Assembly: GCA_903886985.1 (NCBI GenBank) | Contig: CAISOI010000113.1 | Coordinates: 1-8,696 of the forward strand | Length of the DNA: 8,696 nt | Source: an uncultured Chthonomonas sp. | GTDB lineage: Bacteria > Armatimonadota > Chthonomonadetes > Chthonomonadales > CAJBBX01 | Reading direction: 5' to 3' | In this document: piece after piece, positions 1 to 4,965 of the stretch | How the letters are laid out: each line of letters starts with the position of its first letter | Position numbering within the stretch: position 1 is the first letter of the stretch | Made by a program: the position numbers and the translations under genes | Notes under the pieces: model-generated | Database searches by the model: none | The model's input: the letters and a program-made list of their open reading frames with translations, nothing else | Told to the model about the DNA's origin: nothing

Positions 1-123
1 GACCTATCTCATGCCGGCAATCTACTCGCTTCTTCTTCCCGAAAAATCGTTTGTCACAGAGTGATCTCCTATTCGTTTCTATGAATATCTTAGGCGCCCA
101 ACACCAAAGAAGGAGATAATAAA

Positions 124-546
124 ATGAACACACGAAGAAGTCTAATATTTGGAATCTCAACCTTATCGGCGCTCTTAACTATGGCAGCATTGCCAGCTCT
201 TGCCAAGGATGATTGGGATTTTGATGCCACAGTGCGTGCGGTACGACACGACATCATTCGGGATGAAGACCGGATTCGCGATCTGGAATGCCGCAAGCGA
301 GAAGCGGACAGATTTCATGATCGTGATGAATCCCGACGACTGCAATGGGATATCAATAAGGCGAAATATGATCTGAGGGAAGACCGTTGCGCTTTAGATC
401 GCGCCATCGATGCTGCTCGCCGAGCCCATCGAGATGATCGCGGAGGACGCGTCACTATAAGGATCGGGGATCGACATTCCTATGAACGCGATCATAGAGA
501 TTATGGTCGTGACCGACGAGATTACGATCGACGGGATTGGCGTTAA
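124..546 (+). CDS. Small secreted Arg/Asp-rich helical protein, function unknown
   Basis: I do not recognise a named family. The 140-residue product starts with a clear signal peptide: positive NTRRS, a hydrophobic stretch to about residue 24, and an ALA cleavage site that leaves a mature protein from Lys28. The mature part is extremely charged. Residues 35-100 look like two amphipathic helices joined by a short turn, each carrying one cysteine (C56 and C89), so an internal disulfide across a helical hairpin is possible in an oxidising compartment. Residues 103-140 are low complexity, built from RDY, RD and HRD units, and are probably disordered. The start is well supported by AAGGAG at 110-115, eight bases before the ATG. 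No partner gene is evident: the next gene on the same strand begins 170 bases later. A cell-envelope or nucleic acid/polyanion-binding role would be speculation. Confidence 0.75.
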   Translation: MNTRRSLIFGISTLSALLTMAALPALAKDDWDFDATVRAVRHDIIRDEDRIRDLECRKREADRFHDRDESRRLQWDINKAKYDLREDRCALDRAIDAARRAHRDDRGGRVTIRIGDRHSYERDHRDYGRDRRDYDRRDWR

Positions 547-582
547 GTTTCAATTCTCATGAAATTAAGAACAACTGAATAG

Positions 583-596
583 TTACGACGTTGTAA
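583..596. promoter_or_regulatory. Operator-like imperfect palindrome in the transporter leader
   Basis: The sequence TTACGACGTTGTAA has TTAC/GTAA arms around a central ACGT. Only one pair of positions (G587 and T592) breaks perfect symmetry. It lies 120 bases upstream of an MFS efflux-type gene. Many TetR-family repressors of efflux pumps bind sites of this shape, but no regulator gene is in the window, so the role is inferred from shape and position only. Confidence 0.3.
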
Positions 597-600
597 TCAA

Positions 601-646
601 TCCGGAGGGACACGCGCAAAGTAGAAACTGCAGCGGTCTCTCCGGA
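601..646 (+). repeat. Inverted repeat with 10-base arms in the transporter leader
   Basis: The arms TCCGGAGGGA (601-610) and TCTCTCCGGA (637-646) can pair over ten positions with one G-U wobble, leaving a 26-base loop. There is no T-run after the right arm, so it is not a typical intrinsic terminator. It could be an mRNA leader structure or a second protein-binding site ahead of the transporter gene at 717. Confidence 0.35.
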
Positions 647-716
647 ACCATTTGAGGTCTTACGTTCGGAAGGTAATAGGTAAACTATAGCCAACGAAAA
701 GAAAGCACTCGGTTTA

Positions 717-2032
717 ATGAAAAAGACGCCTCTTGTAATACTCTTTGTAACAATGTTCCTAGATCTGCTTGGTTTTAGTATCATTCTTCCGCTTTTGCCT
801 GTTTATATCACACACTATGGTGGATCTGCGCAGGTAGGTGGTTGGCTCCTCGCATGTTTCTCAATTATGCAATTTTTGTTCTCGCCTATCTGGGGGAGAG
901 CTTCTGATAAATACGGTCGCCGACCGATGATGCTGATCAGTTTAGTAGGCTCCGCGGTCTCCTATTTCTGTTTTGGAGCTGCTCCGAATCTCCTGGTTTT
1001 GTTCATAGCGCGAATCTCCGCTGGAGTACTCTCGGCGGCAAGCTTGCCTACAGCACAGGCTTATATTGCCGATGTCACTCCACCCGATAAGCGGGCGGGA
1101 GGCATGGCGATGATTGGTGCGGCATTTGGTTTGGGATTTGCATTCGGTCCGATTTTAGGCGGTGTATTGAGCCAACATCCAATGTTCGGAATCCCACCCC
1201 TTGCGATGCCGTCTTATTTTGCAGCGTCATTGGCTTTGATCAACTTTTTTGTCGCGCGTTCTTTCTACCGGAAACGCACCACGATAGAAGTTTGCCAAAT
1301 GACGAGTCCGGTCCCTTTGCTGCATTTATCGCAATTGGCAAAGCACTGCAAAACCAGACCGTACGTATTGAATTGATGACGTTTGCAGCAGTGACCTTTG
1401 CATTTACGGCGGTTGAATCCAGTTTCTCCTGGCTGGTGGTGCTTCGCTTCAAGGACTTAATTCACGACAATGCGATTAAAGCCTTTGAGGCCAATGGTCA
1501 GCAACTCTGGTCGTCTCTTACAGTATTGAAGCAGACCGCGCTCATTGAGAAAGCACAAACCGGCACGGTGGCGACTATTTTTTCTATTGTTGGTATTACT
1601 ATCCTAATCGTTCAGGGATCGGTAATGATGGGGATGGCAAAAAAGTTCGGGGAGACCAGGCTCATCAAAATCGGTGCGCTGATTCTAACCGGAACTCTGC
1701 TTGGAATCGCTTTCGCGAACCAGTTAGTGTGGATGTACTTCTTTGCCGCCATGATCGCAGTCGGTACAGGAATTCTTAATCCGTCCCTGTCTTCCTTGAT
1801 TACTAAAAGTGCGGGACCGCAGGAGCGTGGCACTATTAGTGGTGCGCAACAGGGGCTCGGCAGCTTGTCACGCATCGTAGCACCACCAATCAATAACTAC
1901 CTTATCAGTATCTACTCGTTCGTGCCATTTCTCTTCTCATCCGTGCTGATGTTTGGTGCATTCCTGATGAGCTTGAAGATTCGGCAGTCAGAAGCAGTGG
2001 ATGGTCCTACAGAAGCTGCTCCGGTTCATTGA
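717..2032 (+). pseudogene. MFS efflux transporter (TetA-like), split by a one-base frameshift
   Basis: This encodes a major facilitator superfamily drug:H+ antiporter-type permease of the inner membrane; the substrate cannot be told from sequence. The first frame (717-1376) supplies the N-terminal six helices: a TM1 typical of TetA relatives, motif A GRASDKYGRRP at residues 60-70, R99 in TM4, and the TM5 antiporter motif with GPILGG at about 144-149. After residue 182 the frame becomes nonsense, while the overlapping -1 frame reads FLPETHHDRS, the usual MFS continuation after TM6, and runs to 2032 with six more helices including GAQQGLGSLSR. Adding one T to the TTT at 1262-1264 restores a 438-residue protein. 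An insertion of about 40 polar residues follows TM7. No XXXYYYZ slippery site is visible, so a real mutation or an assembly error is likelier than programmed frameshifting. The start ATG has only a weak purine-rich RBS (about 696-705). Confidence 0.85.
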
Positions 2033-2094
2033 TGGGGCAGTTACTCTGAGCCTGGATAACTTGGTGCGATTGTATTCTGTAACCATGTGAAATA

Positions 2095-2125
2095 TTGACT
2101 CGTCTTAAACCTGAACCTGCAAAAT
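2095..2125 (+). promoter_or_regulatory. Possible weak promoter for the sigma-factor operon
   Basis: TTGACT at 2095-2100 matches five of six bases of a sigma-70 -35 box, and CAAAAT at 2120-2125 matches four of six of a -10 box. The 19-base spacing is longer than ideal. An alternative is an ECF-type pair, GGATAAC (2054-2060) with TCTGTAA (2076-2082), which would fit autoregulation by the downstream sigma factor. Neither is convincing alone. The rest of the 2033-2163 gap holds a 10-bp palindrome GCTGATCAGC (2132-2141) and nothing else I can name. Confidence 0.25.
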
Positions 2126-2163
2126 GATGTGGCTGATCAGCTGGATAGGGTTCCGGAAAAGAG

Positions 2164-2805
2164 ATGGGGAAAATGCCTGGAGGGAGCTTCACGCTGGCGA
2201 CCGGGGCGTCCATAAAAGGTGAGCACGTTGCTACTGGTGACGTGGATGGAATACTTATCACCCGATTTCTATCGGGGGATCGGTCCGCGTTCGACACTCT
2301 TTTCGCGAAGTATCAAGATTATGTTTACAACATTGTTTACGGAATAGTCGGCAAGTCGGACGATGCCCACGATGTTACGTCCGAGGTTTTCGTGCAGATT
2401 TATCGCTCCCTTTCGACGTTTCGAGCTGGCTCTAGATTTGCGACATGGCTCTATAGAATTGCAATTAACCGAGCTGTTGATTCCGCACGATCTACCAGAA
2501 GTCGGAAATGGTTTCCCATTGATGACGCTACCAATCAGATCCCTGACAGTCGGGAGAATCCCGCGCAGGTTGTTGGCAGACAGGCCGATAGAGATGCAAT
2601 TCAGCAAGTTTTAATGATGGTACCGGTACAGCACCGGGATGTTCTTGTCTTACGCTATTATCAGGATCTCTCAATTGAGGAGATCGCTGAAGTGGTGGGA
2701 TGTTCGATCGCGGCAGCAAAAGTTCGCCTGCATCGAGCGCGCCTCCACTTCAAGGAGAAGTATGTTGAACTTTTTGGAACGGAAAATGGGCACACACAAA
2801 TCTAA
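2164..2805 (+). CDS. ECF-type RNA polymerase sigma-70 factor
   Basis: This is a group 4 (extracytoplasmic-function) sigma factor of 213 residues, which directs RNA polymerase to a small regulon. Sigma region 2 spans about residues 31-108, with DAHDVTSEVFVQIY (67-80; core-binding and -10 region) and FATWLYRIAINRAVD (92-106). A linker follows, then sigma region 4 at about 144-197, with the helix-turn-helix SIEEIAEVVGCSIAAAKVRLHRAR (two parts of 170-193) that reads the -35 element. Region 3 is absent, as expected for ECF factors. The anti-sigma gene overlaps its 3' end, so the pair is probably translationally coupled. The start is uncertain. ATG 2164 follows GGAAAAGAG closely, a second ATG is at 2173, and GTG 2242 would give MDGILITRFLSGD, the usual short N-terminus of the family. 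A GGAGGGAG at 2179-2186 lies inside the first reading. Confidence 0.93.
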   Translation: MGKMPGGSFTLATGASIKGEHVATGDVDGILITRFLSGDRSAFDTLFAKYQDYVYNIVYGIVGKSDDAHDVTSEVFVQIYRSLSTFRAGSRFATWLYRIAINRAVDSARSTRSRKWFPIDDATNQIPDSRENPAQVVGRQADRDAIQQVLMMVPVQHRDVLVLRYYQDLSIEEIAEVVGCSIAAAKVRLHRARLHFKEKYVELFGTENGHTQI

Positions 2806-3730
2806 TCCGCGGTGCCGGCAGGTACAAGAGACTTTGAGCGCTTATGTAGAAGGCGATCTTACGGCTCCCGAGAATCATCGGATTGCGGCGCATATTGATT
2901 CCTGCTTGGATTGCCGAAGTGAAGAGAAATTGATGCGACAGGCGGTCGGACTGCTTGCCGCTCCACGAGAGCTAACTCCGCATGGTGACCTTTATGTTCG
3001 GTTCGACGCGAAGCTGGCTGAATCGATGGCGCCCCGGTGGTACTCTCGTCCATCACTGCGGTGGGCAGGCACTCTGGCATGTTTGGTATTGGTTGTGGGC
3101 GTCGGCGCTACCGTGGTTCAGCAGAGATATGCGAACAGGGCACCTGTAACTACTATCGCACCAGATACGAATCACAGCGCAATCGAACCGAATGTGCAGG
3201 GATCTAATTTGGGCAACGGGCGAACTGTCCCGCTTGAACCCAATAACAAAGTCGAACCAGATAATATTGCGAATGGAACTGAGATTCATCAGGAACCGCG
3301 AATGGTCGATCAAGCTCCTTCGGTACCGAATACTAGTTACAGTTCGAACCCGAAGCGATTGCCAAATCGTAAGCAGGGGCAGGGAGCGCCTTCTGAATTT
3401 ATGGATGTTCGTGATGCTACCGGGATGACTGCAAGGGAGAAGATCGAGTCCTCCCGACCAATCTCCGAGGATCTCAGTAATGGCATTCCGAAGAATGTTC
3501 GGTCCCAATCAGGACAGGTTGAATTTCATCGTGAGCATGTTCCGGGAGCGCCAAGAGTTACTGTAATTGCAACACATCGTGATGATGCGACTCCGACGGG
3601 AAATGGTATTTCAAAAGTGCGGACAGACACGGGATACGACTCCAATGGGGATCTGGCACTCATCAGAATTCAGACCGAGCCCGGTCGCTCGACGGACACG
3701 GTTCGTCCTCCGGATGACAACAATCGATAG
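2762..3730 (+). CDS. Transmembrane anti-sigma factor with zf-HC2 zinc domain
   Basis: This is the likely cognate anti-sigma factor of the preceding gene, 322 residues. The N-terminal cytoplasmic domain (about 15-60) has the zinc-binding anti-sigma pattern: C18, then H44-x3-C48-x2-C51 (HIDSCLDC). One transmembrane helix lies at about 100-119, rich in Ala, Leu, Val and Gly. The remaining 200 residues are extracytoplasmic and rich in Asn, Pro, Ser and charged residues, apparently disordered; a segment from about 255 may be more ordered. I chose ATG 2762 because AAGGAG (2752-2757) precedes it by four bases, giving a 44-base overlap with the sigma gene. ATG 2786 is an alternative that keeps the whole zinc domain. 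The reading frame is open further upstream, to an ATG at 2639, but those residues lie inside the sigma gene and have no domain match. The long tail could be a sensing region or a substrate for regulated proteolysis, which is inference. Confidence 0.88.
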   Translation: MLNFLERKMGTHKSNPRCRQVQETLSAYVEGDLTAPENHRIAAHIDSCLDCRSEEKLMRQAVGLLAAPRELTPHGDLYVRFDAKLAESMAPRWYSRPSLRWAGTLACLVLVVGVGATVVQQRYANRAPVTTIAPDTNHSAIEPNVQGSNLGNGRTVPLEPNNKVEPDNIANGTEIHQEPRMVDQAPSVPNTSYSSNPKRLPNRKQGQGAPSEFMDVRDATGMTAREKIESSRPISEDLSNGIPKNVRSQSGQVEFHREHVPGAPRVTVIATHRDDATPTGNGISKVRTDTGYDSNGDLALIRIQTEPGRSTDTVRPPDDNNR

Positions 3731-3731
3731 T

Positions 3732-3747
3732 CCGACAATTCTGTCGG
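3732..3747 (+). repeat. Short hairpin between anti-sigma and STN-protein genes
   Basis: CCGACA and TGTCGG can form a six-base-pair stem with the loop ATTC, starting two bases after the anti-sigma stop codon. No T-run follows, so it is unlikely to stop transcription. It could set relative expression of the downstream gene, whose AGGAG (3761-3765) lies beyond it. Confidence 0.35.
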
Positions 3748-3774
3748 GCGCAATAGCTGCAGGAGTTAGAAATT

Positions 3775-4692
3775 ATGTATAGGCATTCTAAATTAATTAA
3801 TTACAGTATAGTGGGACTGTTAGTTATGATCGGGTACATTGCTGTTCCATCATGCTCGCGTGCTGATGGATCGGATGGAATTGGTCAACAGCGGTCCGCA
3901 ATTAGCCTCGGCGAAATTGGCAAAAATGCAAACGGTCAGACCCTGTATAATTTGCGATCTGATAATGCGGATGTCAGTGAATTGTTGAGAATGGTGTTTA
4001 ATCGCAAGGGCGAAGCGAACTACTTTGTCGGCGACGACATTAAGGGAACGGTCAGCCTCAACGTTCGTGGAGTGACTTTGGATGATATTTTGACGCTGGT
4101 TCAGACATCTGTGCCAACGATAAAAATTACTTCTGGCCCCATTGTTCGACCAACGAGGGACCTTAAGGCCATTGCTTCCCGCATTCAGTCGCAATTGGAT
4201 CTGAAATATATTACACCCGGACAAGTGAGCGCGCTCACCACAGGAATATCTCCTGATGCACCACTTTCAAGACTGGTCACGCTCAACATTCCAGACAGTA
4301 ATCCGACCACGCTTGCAAATGCGCTGGCTACTATCGAACACCAGACGCGGGTTTCCATAAAATTGGACGCACGGGTACCTGCGGATGTCAAATTCATAGC
4401 GACCGTAACGTCCATGCCGCTTGGGTCATTATTGGATAAGATTGCGCCTGCTGCTGGATTTGGTGCGCTTAAGTGGGTTGCAATGAACAACTATATTCTC
4501 ATTGCTCCTGCAGATCGATTGCAGGTTATGACCGGACCTCAAGTGCTCGGCTCAGCACTGGTATGTGTGCATTGTAATCAACCGCTTGCAACGATCTGGA
4601 GTTACTGCCCGAATTGTGGTCAATTGACGCAGCGCGGCATGGTGTTGCCAAATCCGGTGAATAAGTCCATCGTTCCGAAGAAACCGGAATAG
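3775..4692 (+). CDS. Exported protein with two STN/secretin-N-like repeats and a zinc ribbon
   Basis: The 305-residue product has a signal peptide. It is hydrophobic over about residues 9-25, followed by SRADG, which suggests signal peptidase I cleavage after A30. The nearby VPSC at 24-27 is a poor lipobox because of the proline, but lipidation cannot be excluded. Residues 57-112 match the pattern of the secretin/TonB N-terminal fold: ADVSELLRMVF, then IKGTVSLNVRGVTLDDILTL. A second similar unit lies at about 176-245: LANALATIEHQTRVSIKLDA, then an LLDKIAPAAGF helix and a closing strand YILIAPA. The C-terminus carries a zinc ribbon with C264, C267, C278 and C281 (CVHC...CPNC). There is no secretin pore domain, so this is not a full secretin. 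It is the third gene of the sigma/anti-sigma operon, 44 bases after the anti-sigma gene, with AGGAG nine bases before its ATG and a strong terminator after it. The function is not established. Confidence 0.82.
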   Translation: MYRHSKLINYSIVGLLVMIGYIAVPSCSRADGSDGIGQQRSAISLGEIGKNANGQTLYNLRSDNADVSELLRMVFNRKGEANYFVGDDIKGTVSLNVRGVTLDDILTLVQTSVPTIKITSGPIVRPTRDLKAIASRIQSQLDLKYITPGQVSALTTGISPDAPLSRLVTLNIPDSNPTTLANALATIEHQTRVSIKLDARVPADVKFIATVTSMPLGSLLDKIAPAAGFGALKWVAMNNYILIAPADRLQVMTGPQVLGSALVCVHCNQPLATIWSYCPNCGQLTQRGMVLPNPVNKSIVPKKPE

Positions 4693-4723
4693 ATTTGGTT
4701 TCTGCATTTACTATATGATTCAA

Positions 4724-4753
4724 AAGGGCGACGCCAGTCTTGGCGTCGCCCTT
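4724..4753 (+). terminator. Intrinsic terminator of the sigma/anti-sigma/STN operon
   Basis: AAGGGCGACGCCA (4724-4736) and TGGCGTCGCCCTT (4741-4753) form a perfect 13-bp GC-rich stem with a GTCT loop. The following CTCTATTT is only partly T-rich, but stem strength and placement 31 bases after a stop codon make termination likely. Confidence 0.88.
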
Positions 4754-4801
4754 CTCTATTTGGTGAAACCAATTCTTTAAATTCTATCGTATTCAATCTG
4801 T

Positions 4802-4829
4802 CGTGCACATGTGTCGCATGTCTCGCACG
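4802..4829. repeat. Bulged inverted repeat just upstream of the VWA-gene promoter
   Basis: CGTGC-ACATG (4802-4811) is complementary to CATGT (4817-4821) plus GCACG (4825-4829), with a TGTCG loop and a CTC bulge. It ends ten bases before the -35 box, where activators commonly bind. The same stretch also carries TCGCA-like steps at 4814, 4823 and 4831, so it may instead be read as short direct repeats on one face of the helix. Confidence 0.35.
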
Positions 4830-4839
4830 TTCGCTCCGA

Positions 4840-4868
4840 TTGACTCTGTTAATTCGTAATGCTAAACT
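4840..4868 (+). promoter_or_regulatory. Sigma-70-type promoter for the VWA membrane protein
   Basis: TTGACT (4840-4845, five of six bases) and TAAACT (4863-4868, four of six) are separated by exactly 17 bases. A TG at 4860-4861 forms an extended -10 element. Transcription would start near 4875 and give a leader of about 90 bases. That leader contains a small hairpin, CGAGGT (4885-4890) with ACCTCG (4899-4904). It is the best promoter match in the window. Confidence 0.58.
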
Positions 4869-4953
4869 ACAACACGGCATTGTCCGAGGTAAACGACGAC
4901 CTCGAATATGTGTTACGTAGGTCTTTAGCAAACATATTCTTCCGCCGTCTCCC

Positions 4954-4958
4954 GGAGG
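4954..4958 (+). promoter_or_regulatory. Ribosome binding site that fixes the TTG start of the VWA gene
   Basis: GGAGG sits seven bases before TTG 4966. The upstream frame closes with TAG at 4918-4920 and has no ATG or GTG in between. The next codon (4969) is also TTG, so either could initiate, but 4966 has the better spacing. Confidence 0.75.
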
Positions 4959-4965
4959 CGAGCCT

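Noticed and set aside
2..64. Possible 3' end of an upstream gene on the + strand (open frame 2 ending in TGA at 62-64).
   Set aside because: Only 20 codons are visible and no family is recognisable; other frames are also open over this short stretch. It could be real but cannot be supported. No convincing promoter was found in 1-123 either.
548..564. TTTCA...TGAAA as a terminator for the first gene.
   Set aside because: Only a five-base AT-rich stem and no T-run.
1250..1275. Programmed -1 ribosomal frameshift in the MFS gene.
   Set aside because: There is no XXXYYYZ heptamer, no upstream SD-like stimulator at the right distance and no clear downstream hairpin. Loss of one T in a T-run explains it more simply.
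2639..2761. Extended N-terminus of the anti-sigma factor, using the ATG at 2639.
   Set aside because: This part lies inside the sigma gene's region 4 coding sequence in another frame and reads as composition noise. ATG 2762 has AAGGAG and keeps the whole zinc domain.
3775..4692. Full secretin (type II/IV pilus outer-membrane channel).
   Set aside because: The protein ends after the STN-like repeats and a zinc ribbon; no pore-forming beta domain is present and it is too short.
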